A stretch of DNA of 64,000 bases from Anaerobacillus sp. CMMVII. Its GTDB lineage: Bacteria; Bacillota; Bacilli; Bacillales; Anaerobacillaceae. The stretch is from the NCBI RefSeq assembly GCF_025377685.1, contig NZ_JACEHK010000015.1:521549-585548 (forward strand). The letters run 5' to 3'. The position numbers were made by a program, and so were the translations under genes. Position 1 is the first letter of the stretch, and each line of letters begins with the position of its first letter. The notes under the pieces were generated by a model. That model searched no databases and was not told the origin of the DNA. It saw only the letters and a list, made by a program, of their open reading frames with translations. Positions 47,043 to 57,785 of this stretch are shown in pieces.

Positions 47043-49837
47043 ATGGTAAATGGTTATTTTTCTATTGTACTACATGCACATCTACCCTTTGTTAGACATC
47101 GGGAGAATGAAAGACTTGAAGAGCGTTGGTTATTCGAAGCCATGTGTGAAACGTACATTCCGCTTCTTTGGAACTTAGAAGAACAACATGAGCAAAAAGC
47201 TTTTACAATATCCTTTTCTACACCTTTAATGGAAATGTTAGCTGATCCTCTTATGCAAAGAAGATTTCTACATAGTCTTGAAAAGACACAGTCTCTATTA
47301 AAAAAAGAAGAAAATACAGTTAAAAAAGTCGAAGAACGATTATTAGTTGAGTTTTATACAAGACGTTTTGAGAAAATTAGGGAAACCTTTCTAAAATATG
47401 AACAAAATCTTTTAAAAGGTTTTCGCAACTATTGCGAGGAAGGAAAGATTACCTGCATTTGCAGTTCTGCTACTCATGCTTTTTTACCATATCTACAAAC
47501 ATCAGAAGGCCTAAGAGCGCAAATAGTTCATGGAATCCGCACATTTGCAAAATATTTCGGGTTCAAACCAAAAGGTTTTTGGCTTCCTGAGTGTGCCTTT
47601 AATCTAGGTCTCGATCGTATCTTGTTTGAAGAAGGAATTCGCTATACGTTTGTTGATGAACATGCTTTAAAATATGCAGAGCCAGTACCTTCCAAGGGGG
47701 CCTCTGTACCAATTTATTCACCTAATGGGATTATGTTGTTTCCCCGGAACACGAGACTCTCAAATCAGGTTTGGAGTTCGTATGATGGATATCCAGGTGA
47801 TGTCAATTACCGTGAGTTTTATCGAGACATTGCCCATGAACGTGACTGGGATTATATCCAGCCCTTTATGCATTCTGAAGGAATTCGATTTGACTCAATG
47901 CTAAAATTTCATCGGGTCACTGGTAGGACTGAAGACAAACACTATTATCTTAGAGAAAATGCTTTAGCAAAGGTTAAAGAGCATAGTGATCATTTTATAA
48001 AAGAAGTAAAAGAAGAGCTTCAGCTCAATGAATCACCCATAAAACCACCATATCTTATTGTAACCCCATTTGATGCTGAACTCTTTGGTCACTGGTGGTT
48101 TGAAGGACCAGATTGGTTAAAACATTTGCTGACTGATGGTGGTAAAGAAGTAGAGTTTATTACTCCAGAAGTATTTCTAGAGCGCCATTACCTGGACATT
48201 GAGACAGCTGAAGTTACGTTTAGTACCTGGGGAAGAGATGGATATGGTGAGGTTTGGTTAAATGAAAAAAATTGTTGGATCTACCCCAAATTACACTGTA
48301 TGGAAAATGACTTAGTTCAGTTAGTAACTGAATTTAAGGGGAAATCAGCTGAAACAGACCGTGGTTTAAAGCAGTTGGTACGGGAGTGGATGCTAGCAGT
48401 GAGTAGTGATTGGCCTTTTATTCTAGATAGTGAAAGTGCAACACAATATGCAATTAATCGTCTACTTGAGCATATGAACCGTTATGAACAATTAAGGAGT
48501 TCTCTGGTGAATATGCAATTAAATCACAACCTTTTATCTGAATATGAAGCTGAATATCCATTTCTAGCTGAAATTATTTTAGATATATTCGTTAAAAGTC
48601 AAGGGAACAACGCTTTTAAGCAGAAAATAGCAAAACAGCTAAATCTACGAAAAAAAACGATCCTAATGCTAGCTTGGGAATATCCGCCGATGATTGTTGG
48701 GGGCTTATCAAGACATGTGTTTGACCTTACTAAGGCATTAGCGAATGAAGATTGTGAGGTCCATGTAATAACGACAGCAGTTACTGGTTCTCCAGATTAT
48801 GAAATGATAAATGATGTTCATATTCATCGTGTTACTAGTTTACAGCCAGAGGCAAATGACTTTTATGATTGGGTAGGTAGTTTTAATTTAGCCATTTGTG
48901 ACTATGTCCTTGATCTTTCAAAAAAAGTCCAATTTGACCTTATTCATGCTCATGACTGGTTGGTATCTGTGGCTACAATATCATTGAAAGAACAATTGAA
49001 AATCCCTGTCGTTGCAACTATTCATGCTACTGAGCATGGAAGAAACAATGGAATTTATACAGAACTGCAACAAAATATCTCACAAAAAGAATGGCAATTA
49101 ACCTATGAGGCGAGTATGGTAATTGTCTGTAGTCATTACATGAAAGATGAGGTTATCAACATCTTTCAGTTGCCATTGGATAAAATAGCAATCATTCCAA
49201 ATGGGGTAGATCGCGAAATGGTGATAGGAAATGCTTCCTCAAGCTGGAAGCTAACATATGGTTCAGAAAATGATATTTATATTTTTTCAGTTGGGAGAAT
49301 AGTAAAGGAAAAAGGGTTTCAGACGATTATTGATGCAGCACCAATGATAATTTCAAGACATTCAAATGTAAAATTTATAATCGCTGGAAAAGGACCACTG
49401 TTAGAAGACTATCGATCTCAGGTTATCGAGAAAAAGTTAGAGAAGCATGTCTATTTTATTGGATTTGTGGAGGATCATCAACGAAATGAAATTTTTCAGG
49501 GGTGTGACATTTGTCTATTTCCTAGTTACTACGAACCTTTTGGTATCGTAGCTCTAGAAGGAATGATAGTCGGAAAGCCGACGATTGTTTCTGATACAGG
49601 AGGATTAGGAGAAATTATTACACATGAAAAAACAGGAGTAACAATCTATCCACAAGACGTACAAAGTTTAACGAACCAAGTAATTAATTTAATTGAAAAT
49701 CAAGAGCTAGCAAAAGAATTGCTCGAAATGGTAAAAAGCTCGCCGAGAGCAAATATAGTTGGAGTTCCATTTCCAAAGAAACAATCGCTATTTATGAAGA
49801 GTGTTTATCCGTTATGGAAGTAAAAAGTCTTTCCTGA
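47043..49837 (+). CDS. GH57 branching-enzyme-like / GT4 glycosyltransferase fusion (frameshift near 49735)
   Basis: About 930 residues in two domains. Residues 1-500 are a GH57/DUF1957 alpha-glucan branching-type domain (IVLHAHLPFVRH; nucleophile Glu183 in FWLPECAF; acid Asp344 in TPFDAELFGHWW). From about 537 a GT4 transferase begins (ILMLAWEYPPMIVGGLSRHV) with the donor-site EPFGIVALEGM motif. GGGTGGAG supports ATG 47043. As read, the frame ends at 49823 with an aberrant tail; one A added to the run 49733-49737 gives the normal GT4 end SKYSWSSISKETIAIYEE and a stop at 49835-49837. It likely makes and branches an alpha-glucan. Confidence 0.88.
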
Positions 49838-49882
49838 TATTAGTTTGATTTTACAGAGTATATCGCTTGGGGGGTTAATAGA

Positions 49883-51094
49883 GTGAAAGCTGTTATCATG
49901 GCTGGTGGAAAAGGTACTCGCCTTCGTCCTTTAACTTGTAACATTCCAAAACCAATGGTTCCACTTATTCATAAGCCGGTAATGGAATATTTAATTGAAT
50001 TATTAAAAAAACATGGAATTACTGAAATCGCAGTAACCGTTCAATATTTATCTGAGGTTATCAAAGATTACTTCGGTGATGGTAGTCAATTTGGCGTAAA
50101 GTTATATTATTTTGATGAAGATATTCCCCTGGGTACAGCTGGGAGTATAAAAAATGCGGAAAAGTTTCTAGATGAACGTTTTATTGTTGTTAGCGGCGAT
50201 GGGTTAACAGACTTTGATTTAGTTAAAGGAATTCAGTTTCATGAGGAAAAAGAAGCGCTAGCGACGGTTTTCATGAAGCAAGTTGATACTCCTATCGACT
50301 ATGGGGTAATAGCGACGAATGAAAATGGTGAAATTATCCGCTTCAAAGAAAAACCAAGCTGGAATGAGGCCTTTAGTGATACAGTTAATACAGGAATATA
50401 TGTCCTAGAACCAGAGATCCTATCTTATTTAAGAGTAGGTGTACCGACTGATTTTAGCAGAGATCTATTTCCATTGTTAATGAAGGAAAAAAAACGCTTA
50501 TTCGCGTTTCATGCTGAAGGGTATTGGTCAGATGTGGGAAACCTCAGGTCCTATCGAAACACTCAATTTGATATGTTACAGAAAAAAGTAAATGTTAACC
50601 TTTTGGGTACTGAAGTTCAAGAAGGCATGTGGTTTGGAGACAATGTAATAATTGAAGAGGGAGTTCTATTAAAGGCTCCCCTATCAATAGGTGAGGGAAC
50701 AGTAATATGCTCGGGAGTTGCACTTGGTGAAAATTGTGTTGTTGGGAATCATTCGGTATTGTCAACGGACTGCTCTTTAACACAATCTATTTTATGGAAT
50801 GATATATTTGTCGGAGCTAAGAGTGAATTACGTGGCACGACAATTTGCCAAGGAACAAAGCTGGAAAAAGAAACCTCACTTTATGAAGCTTCGGTTGTCG
50901 GTGAAAAATGTACAATTGCAGTAGGAGTAACCATCAAACCAGACGTGATGGTTTGGCCAAATAAAGGGATTGCAGAAGCGACTATCGTTCATACCTCATT
51001 ATTTGAGCAGCGAAGTAAGCCTAAAAAGTACGCGAAAAAAAGTCGCACCAATCGGAAAACGAAAGCACTAGAAACGGTGGGTGAAAAAAAATGA
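49883..51094 (+). CDS. Sugar-1-phosphate nucleotidyltransferase with left-handed beta-helix
   Basis: A 403-residue protein. The nucleotidyltransferase domain opens with MAGGKGTRLRPLT and PKPMVPL, and has GTAGSIKNA, SGDGLTD and SDVGN. From about residue 240 hexapeptide repeats form a beta-helix, then a basic tail. It resembles mannose-1-phosphate guanylyltransferase/glucose-1-phosphate transferase proteins but lacks the fused phosphomutase domain of some homologues. The donor nucleotide is not predictable. GTG start with GGGGGG upstream. It overlaps the next gene by 4 bp. Confidence 0.87.
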   Translation: MKAVIMAGGKGTRLRPLTCNIPKPMVPLIHKPVMEYLIELLKKHGITEIAVTVQYLSEVIKDYFGDGSQFGVKLYYFDEDIPLGTAGSIKNAEKFLDERFIVVSGDGLTDFDLVKGIQFHEEKEALATVFMKQVDTPIDYGVIATNENGEIIRFKEKPSWNEAFSDTVNTGIYVLEPEILSYLRVGVPTDFSRDLFPLLMKEKKRLFAFHAEGYWSDVGNLRSYRNTQFDMLQKKVNVNLLGTEVQEGMWFGDNVIIEEGVLLKAPLSIGEGTVICSGVALGENCVVGNHSVLSTDCSLTQSILWNDIFVGAKSELRGTTICQGTKLEKETSLYEASVVGEKCTIAVGVTIKPDVMVWPNKGIAEATIVHTSLFEQRSKPKKYAKKSRTNRKTKALETVGEKK

Positions 51095-51776
51095 ATTTTG
51101 GTCAATATAATAGCTATAGTACTCTTAAGTATGGAATATGGATTGATGGTGAATTTTCCTGGTTAGATGATGCTTCATGGTCAACGGAAACTAGTAATTT
51201 TTTCAATGAAACCATGCAGCTATCCGTTCTTATAGAGCCCTGTACGTATGAAGGGACAATGGTCCATGTAATTTCAATTCGCAACTACCTGAGTAAGAAT
51301 AGAGAAATCAAGCTTTTCTTTAATCAAAGTCCAAATGAATCCTCCGAAGAAGGAGTAACATTTTATGCCCCTGCGGTTTCAGCTTTAGTTCGTTCTTTTG
51401 GTGAAGATTATTTCTTAATGAACGGACAAATGGGGAATCGTGGAATTGTTCAATATTGTGCGAACTTTAAGCAGCCAAGTTCAATAGCTGAAGGGCACGT
51501 ATTATCGCAGCCGTTCTCTTCTGGGGGAACAATGAGTAGTGTTATAAGTTTAGAGGGAGAAATTAAAGCAAATGAAGAAAGTGTTGCCTATTTGTGGATG
51601 TGTCATGGGACTGAAGAACAGGTATTAACGAATAATTCATTAACGCAATTAAACATTTCCTTTATCAAGAATAATAAAACGCAGGTGTGTTCAAAGTAAA
51701 TGGAGCTTCAAGATATCTCTTTGGGATTTGCCTATCATATCAAGAAGGTAAATCAGTTCCATTAAATGGATGTTAA
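51091..51776 (+). CDS. GH15-like N-terminal sandwich protein (probable frameshift near 51685)
   Basis: The segment STLKYGIWIDGEFSWLDD and the beta-rich pattern that follows resemble the N-terminal super-sandwich domain of GH15-type glucoamylase-like proteins. No catalytic alpha/alpha barrel is present. As read it stops at 51699; restoring one G at 51684-51685 continues the frame as GVFKVNGASRYLFGICLSYQ to 51776, about 228 residues. The ATGA overlap with the nucleotidyltransferase indicates one operon. A glycan-binding or accessory role is inference. Confidence 0.6.
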
Positions 51777-51887
51777 TATTCTAAAGGAAAACAGTCATAA
51801 CTCAAAAAGAAGTACTTGATTGTTAGAAAGTATTTTGCTATTATTTAAAAGTATGATTGAAGTAAAGCATGTTTGGAGGGAAAATGA

Positions 51888-52037
51888 ATGCGCGTAAATA
51901 TTACATTAGCTTGTACAGAAACAGGTGATCGTAACTACATCACTACTAAAAATAAACGTAATAATCCAGATCGTCTTGAGTTAAAAAAATATAGCCCAAG
52001 ATTAAAAAAGATGACTTTGCACCGCGAAACAAAGTAA
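51888..52037 (+). CDS. rpmG: Ribosomal protein L33, cysteine-poor form
   Basis: A 49-residue 50S subunit protein: [34 protein letters not shown], and TLHRETK at the end. Only one cysteine remains (Cys9); the partner positions that form the zinc ribbon in C+ forms read Thr and Ser here. It is therefore a zinc-independent (C-) L33 at the rpmGA position before yqgN. The start is ATG 51888, following TTGGAGGG. Confidence 0.95.
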   Translation: MRVNITLACTETGDRNYITTKNKRNNPDRLELKKYSPRLKKMTLHRETK

Positions 52038-52066
52038 GCAGACTTTTTCTGCTTACTTTTTTTTAT
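52031..52066 (+). terminator. Intrinsic terminator after rpmG
   Basis: AAAGTAAGCAGA pairs with TCTGCTTACTTT, followed by TTTTT. It overlaps the stop codon. Confidence 0.9.
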
Positions 52067-52218
52067 TCTTATCCGGATAACACAAGTTATTTTTTTACAT
52101 ACAGAAGGTTTAACTTATGAAACGAATAAAGTATAATAAACATCAAGGTGCTCTTAAAATAGAGCTTCATAGCATCCTTTTACATATATTTTAAAAATAG
52201 CTTTTAAAAGGTGATCAT

Positions 52219-52764
52219 ATGGAAAAAGTCTATTTACGTAATAAAATGAAACAAAGACTAGCTGAGATGAACGAAGCGGACTACTGGCAACAATCTAAAA
52301 AAATTAGAGAGAAGCTTTTTAACAGCACTGAATGGTCTGAGGCTAAAACAATTGGGATTACTATATCTACAGGACGTGAAGTAGATACATTAGCTATCAT
52401 TGAAGAGGCATGGCAGACAAATAAGCGGGTTGTTGTCCCGAAATGTTATCCCCAAAAAAGAGAGTTGAAATTTTATCAAATTAATTCTTTTACAGAAGTT
52501 GAGGACAGTTTCTATTCGTTAAAAGAACCAATCATCTCAATTACTAAGCTTGTTCAAAAAGAAGACATAGACTTGGTCGTTGTTCCGGGGATTATTTATG
52601 ACCAAAGAGGTTATCGGATCGGTTACGGTGGAGGTTACTATGACCGCTTCCTAAGTGATTATCCCAATAAGACAATTTCTCTAGCGTTTGAGATGCAGAT
52701 TGTTGAAGAAGTTCCAGCCGAGGAACATGATATCGCTGTTGAGAAATTAATTAGTAATACATAA
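52219..52764 (+). CDS. yqgN: 5-formyltetrahydrofolate cyclo-ligase
   Basis: ATP-dependent conversion of 5-formyl-THF to methenyl-THF, returning stored folate to one-carbon metabolism. At 181 residues it is normal. The substrate loop GYGGGYYDRFL and VVPGIIYDQRGYRIG are diagnostic. It sits between rpmG and a ThiF-type gene, as yqgN does near rpmGA in B. subtilis. Confidence 0.94.
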   Translation: MEKVYLRNKMKQRLAEMNEADYWQQSKKIREKLFNSTEWSEAKTIGITISTGREVDTLAIIEEAWQTNKRVVVPKCYPQKRELKFYQINSFTEVEDSFYSLKEPIISITKLVQKEDIDLVVVPGIIYDQRGYRIGYGGGYYDRFLSDYPNKTISLAFEMQIVEEVPAEEHDIAVEKLISNT

Positions 52765-52783
52765 AGAACTTGGAGGATGTGTC

Positions 52784-53798
52784 ATGGGTAGTATTGAACG
52801 TTATTCTAGACAAATACTGTTTCAACCAATAGGCGAAGAAGGTCAAAAAAAACTAGCAGCAAAAAAGTCCTAATTGTAGGGATGGGGGCACTAGGTACAG
52901 TTTTGGCTAATCATCTAGTTCGGGCAGGGGTTGGTCATGTTCGCTTCGCGGATCGTGACTATGTTGAGCGAAGTAATTTACAAAGACAAATGCTCTTTGA
53001 CGAAGATGATGTAACTCAAGCTCTACCAAAGGCAATTGCAGCTCAAAATCGGTTACAGAAAATTAATTCAGATGTTACTGTTGAAGGAGTCGTCACTGAT
53101 GTTACCTTGCAAAACATAACTGAGTTAATGGATGGCGTTGACTTGGTGTTAGATGGGACTGATAATTTTCAGACACGCTTTTTAATAAATGATGCTTGCT
53201 ATAAAGCAGGTGTCCCGTTTGTCTATGGTGGGGCGGTTAGTTCTAGAGGTATGTCGGCGATTTTTATCCCGGGAGTTACCCCTTGTTTACGTTGTTTTAT
53301 TGGCGGTGGGAATACAGCAGGTCAAACATGCGATACAATCGGAGTTATTTCTCCAGTTGTTGATATCGTGGCCTCATTTCAAGTGATCGAAGCATTAAAG
53401 TATTTAACGGATAATCATGATGTCCAAAGAAAAAGTTTGATAACTTTTGATGTGTGGAAGCATCATATGTATGAAATGAAATTTTCTAAAAGCAAAGAGA
53501 ATTGTCCAACGTGCAGTTTGCATGAATATCCAGCGCTTCACGAGGATAAAGAGCAAGCCGTAACTTCGCTTTGTGGAAGAGAAACGGTCCAGATTAACAT
53601 GGGGCAAAAATTAGATTTACATGTATGGGCTGAAAAACTGTCAAAGTAGCAGAAGTAACAAAAACCCCATTTTTAATTCGAGCTCAGTTAACTGAAGGCG
53701 AAAAATTAGTCTTATTTCCTGACGGTAGAACGCTCGTGCAGGGTACAGAAGATATTACTCGAGCAAAAAGTTTATACGCTAGATATATTGGCTTGTAA
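52784..53798 (+). CDS. MoeB/ThiF-family adenylyltransferase (two frameshifts)
   Basis: An E1-like enzyme adenylating the C-terminus of a small sulfur-carrier protein (ThiS or MoaD). It opens SIERYSRQILFQPIGEEGQ, then the nucleotide loop GMGALGTVLANHLVRAGVG, RSNLQRQMLF, and the zinc pairs TPCLRC and NCPTC. The breaks are in the A-run 52861-52866 and the A-run 53633-53637. Both are repaired by one A, the second adding a C-terminal domain ending GTEDITRAKSLYARYIG. Thiamine versus molybdenum cofactor cannot be decided. Confidence 0.88.
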
Positions 53799-53853
53799 CA
53801 CTTTTTTTCGTTTTGCAAGATAGAATTTTTATTGGAAGGTGGATCATTTATCA

Positions 53854-54800
<947 letters not shown>

Positions 54801-54809
54801 TTATCCCCG

Positions 54810-54840
54810 AAAACCTAATCCGCCGATTAGGTTTTTCTTT
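54810..54840 (+). terminator. Intrinsic terminator after ldh
   Basis: AAAACCTAATC pairs with GATTAGGTTTT around CGCC, followed by TCTTTT. Confidence 0.88.
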
Positions 54841-54963
54841 TAGAATAAGAAAACAGTACCGTTTTTAGTACTGGATTTCTAAACTTCAGTGTTGGAGTTT
54901 TTTTTATCATCTGAGAATAAATTTACCTTATTAATGCAAACTTATTAATGAGGTGATTGAAGG

Positions 54964-55167
54964 ATGTTCGATAACAGGAACAACAACAGTAATATGTTAA
55001 TGACAATGGTACTCTCAATGATTTCAGTATTTTTTATTTATCAGTACCGATATCGAATTATAAATTTGGTATTGGGTACAAGGTGGATCCGACGTTTAGC
55101 TGTTTCTGGAGCTTTACAAATTCCGTTTATCCGAGATCGCTTTTATGCTCGGTTTATGCCTTTTTAG
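54964..55167 (+). CDS. Small membrane protein (67 aa)
   Basis: Asn-rich N-terminus (DNRNNNSN), one hydrophobic helix (MLMTMVLSMISVFFIY), then a basic amphipathic C-terminus with RWIRRLAVSGALQIPFIRDR. AATGAGGTGATTGAAGG stands before the ATG. I do not recognise a family; it occupies roughly the place of yqgO in B. subtilis, but orthology is unproven. Confidence 0.65.
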   Translation: MFDNRNNNSNMLMTMVLSMISVFFIYQYRYRIINLVLGTRWIRRLAVSGALQIPFIRDRFYARFMPF

Positions 55168-55186
55168 GAGTTGCTACTTTATTTTA

Positions 55187-55230
55187 GTGTAGCCAAGCGG
55201 TTGCTTGGCTCTTCACGTGTGGTTGAACTT
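55187..55230. repeat. Intergenic repeat, family B, degraded partial copy
   Basis: Hairpin 1 (AGCCAAGC/GCTTGGCT) is intact; hairpin 2 (CTTCACGTG...) has decayed and the long hairpin 3 is missing. Confidence 0.65.
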
Positions 55231-55410
55231 TCTTCGCAACAGACGATCTAAAAAGCAACATAAAACCGCCCAAAAACTTGAAAAACTAACTTGAAGTGGA
55301 CAGAAGCTGTCTACTTCTTTTTATGCTTACGTAAGAGAAGAAAAATAAATAATACTGGTCATTCGAAAAGCTCAGAAATGATTGTTATAATAAACTTAAG
55401 GGGGAGTATT

Positions 55411-56147
55411 ATGAGATGGAAAACGATTTGTTTCGATTTAGATAACACATTGTTTAGTCATGAGGATGCTTTTGAAAAAGCTATTTGTTTTTGCTTTGAT
55501 ACGCTCCTTAAAGCAAAAAATCTCCAAGAAGGAATTGATACGAAAAAGTTATTTACTGTTTTTAAAAAGTATAGTGATGTTTATTGGAATGATTATGAAA
55601 CCGGCGTTTTGTCTCAAACGGAATATCGTCGAAAACGTTTTCTACAAACTGCGGCACATTTTCACTTCCCGTTTACCTACTCAGAGGCGGATGATTTCCA
55701 CGAACATTATTACTTAGTGATAGATGACTTTAGTGAACCTTATCCCCAATTATCGTTGTTAATGGAAAATCTAGCTAAGGCAAATATTAAATTAGGTATT
55801 ATTACGAATGGAACTGCCGATACTCAATATAATAAAATAAATAAATTGGCGCTTAATCAATGGTTTAGCGATGATTGTATTTTGATTTCGGAAGAAGTTA
55901 AGGTTTGTAAACCGAATCGAGAAATTTTTGACCTAGCAAAGAAAAAGTTACAATCTGACGGAGACTACCTTTTTGTAGGAGACTCGTGGGACCATGACGT
56001 CATTGGGGCGATAGAAGCCGGCTGGGATTCTATCTTTTGAATACGAGAAACGAAACTCCAAAAACTGGGCATAGGCCAGCAAATATTTGTTATAGTCTCC
56101 CTGAAGTTGCTAAATTTATTTATAACGAAAACAACTTGGAAGGATGA
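55411..56147 (+). CDS. HAD-family hydrolase (frameshift near 56037)
   Basis: A haloacid dehalogenase-type phosphatase of about 245 residues. Motif I FDLDNTLF, motif II IITNGTADTQ, motif III with Lys in EEVKVCKPN, motif IV VGDSWDHDVIGA. The T-run 56035-56038 lacks one base; restoring it extends the protein to the normal C-terminus and a stop 5 bp before the rhomboid start. AAGGGGGAG supports ATG 55411. The substrate is unknown. It is probably co-transcribed with the rhomboid gene. Confidence 0.87.
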
Positions 56148-56151
56148 AATT

Positions 56152-57717
56152 ATGGACGAATTAAGCCAAGATGTCTACTATTGGCAAGTGATTCATCATC
56201 TTGTTAAAAATATTGGTATGAGTGCGTTTCTAGTTAAGTCAGAGGAAAAGGAGATTTGGCTAGAAACCACAGAGGACTCATCTGAAGGAACAACTGTCAT
56301 TCGAATTCTACGTCATGATATGAATTGGAGCAACTATATTGCTAGAGATCTAGAAAACCTAGCAAAAGATGCCGAACATGTGCGGAAAGACCTAAGAAGT
56401 AAACGCCTGCATATTATTAATGTGTATATCTCTAGCTTCTTGCCGGTGGACTCGTATGAGAGATTTCTGGATCACCCAGTAAAAACAAAAAATAACCGAA
56501 TTACTATACAATCATTTATTCTTGATGGTGAACATGGATATGAACAAAGAGTTTCAAAGTTAAGTGAGGTTATAAATTGCGAACTTCCTAGATTAACTCA
56601 AATTAGTCATGATCCTGTCGGAGACATACATCAGTACCGCCGCGAGGTTGTAGCAATTTCTGACAGAAAGTCAAAGCAAGAAAGAGCTTTATTCACTTAT
56701 GGGAAGCCAGTGCTCACATTTTTACTCTTAATTAGCGTTCTCATTATTTTTGGATTTATGGAGTACTATGGAAGTAGTACTAGTTTATTAACGTTAGTCG
56801 AATTTGGAGCAAAATATGATCCGCTTATTCATCAAGGTGAATGGTGGCGTTTTTTTACAGCTGTTTTTTTACATATAGGTATTATTCATCTTGTTATGAA
56901 TTCTATTGCACTTTATTACTTAGGTGGACTTGTTGAAAGGATATATGGGACACCGAGGTTTTTGTTAATCTATCTCATAGCAGGATTATTTGGTTCTATT
57001 AGTAGCTTTGCTTTTAACAGTCAAGTATCTGCAGGTGCATCTGGGGCTATTTTTGGTTGCTTTGGTGCAATCCTTTTTTTCGGAATGATCCATCGTAAAC
57101 TATTTTTTCGAACAATGGGTAAAAACGTTATCATTATCTTAATTATTAATCTTAGCTTAGGTTTTTTAATTCCAATGATTGATAACAGTGCCCACATAGG
57201 CGGATTAGTTGGTGGTTTTTTGGCGGCGTCCTGCATACACTTACCGAGAAATAAACAATGGAAACTACAAATGACTAGCCTCCTTGTGATGCTAGGAACA
57301 GTAAGTGGACTGTTACTCTTTGGTTTTTCTACCCAAGAAGATACACAACAAACGCATTTAATTAATATCCAAATTAGTCAGGAACTCTTACAAAGAGGGG
57401 AAATTGAAAAAGCCTATCCACTGCTTAAAGCTGCTGTTGATAGTGAGGTAGATATTGTAGAAGCTCATTTTTTATTAGCCTATAGTGAAGCTAAGCTAGG
57501 TTATTTGATAGATGCTGAAAGAAACCTTCTAATTACGATTGAGCAGCGTCCTTTGCTTCATGAAGCTCATTTTAATTTATCTCTCGTTTACTATGAATTA
57601 AGACAGTATCGAGAAGCGTATCTTGCTGTAGAAAAGGCGTTGGAGTTAGAGCCAAATATGGAAGAATATATTGAGTTAAAAACGACAATTGAAAAAGTAC
57701 TAGAAAAACAAATGTAG
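56152..57717 (+). CDS. gluP: Rhomboid intramembrane protease with TPR tail (GluP/YqgP)
   Basis: A 521-residue protein: an N-terminal cytoplasmic domain of about 185 residues, a rhomboid core with catalytic Ser297 (GASGAIFG) and His348 (NSAHIGG), and C-terminal TPR repeats. The B. subtilis homologue cleaves membrane proteins, among them a Mg transporter under Mn stress. ATG 56152 (MDELSQ) is preferred over the upstream TTG 56107, which lies within the HAD gene. Position before yqgQ is conserved. Confidence 0.92.
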   Translation: MDELSQDVYYWQVIHHLVKNIGMSAFLVKSEEKEIWLETTEDSSEGTTVIRILRHDMNWSNYIARDLENLAKDAEHVRKDLRSKRLHIINVYISSFLPVDSYERFLDHPVKTKNNRITIQSFILDGEHGYEQRVSKLSEVINCELPRLTQISHDPVGDIHQYRREVVAISDRKSKQERALFTYGKPVLTFLLLISVLIIFGFMEYYGSSTSLLTLVEFGAKYDPLIHQGEWWRFFTAVFLHIGIIHLVMNSIALYYLGGLVERIYGTPRFLLIYLIAGLFGSISSFAFNSQVSAGASGAIFGCFGAILFFGMIHRKLFFRTMGKNVIIILIINLSLGFLIPMIDNSAHIGGLVGGFLAASCIHLPRNKQWKLQMTSLLVMLGTVSGLLLFGFSTQEDTQQTHLINIQISQELLQRGEIEKAYPLLKAAVDSEVDIVEAHFLLAYSEAKLGYLIDAERNLLITIEQRPLLHEAHFNLSLVYYELRQYREAYLAVEKALELEPNMEEYIELKTTIEKVLEKQM

Positions 57718-57777
57718 ATTGTAAATTGAAAAATGGAATGGTTTGAAGCCATATATTATTTTTCAATCACAATCTAC
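57714..57777. terminator. Long inverted repeat between converging genes, possible bidirectional terminator
   Basis: GTAGATTGT pairs with ACAATCTAC and ATTGAAAAAT with ATTTTTCAAT, with an inner ATGG/CCAT. It starts at the gluP stop. There is no pure T-run, so termination is only likely. Confidence 0.55.
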
Positions 57778-57785
57778 AATAAAAC

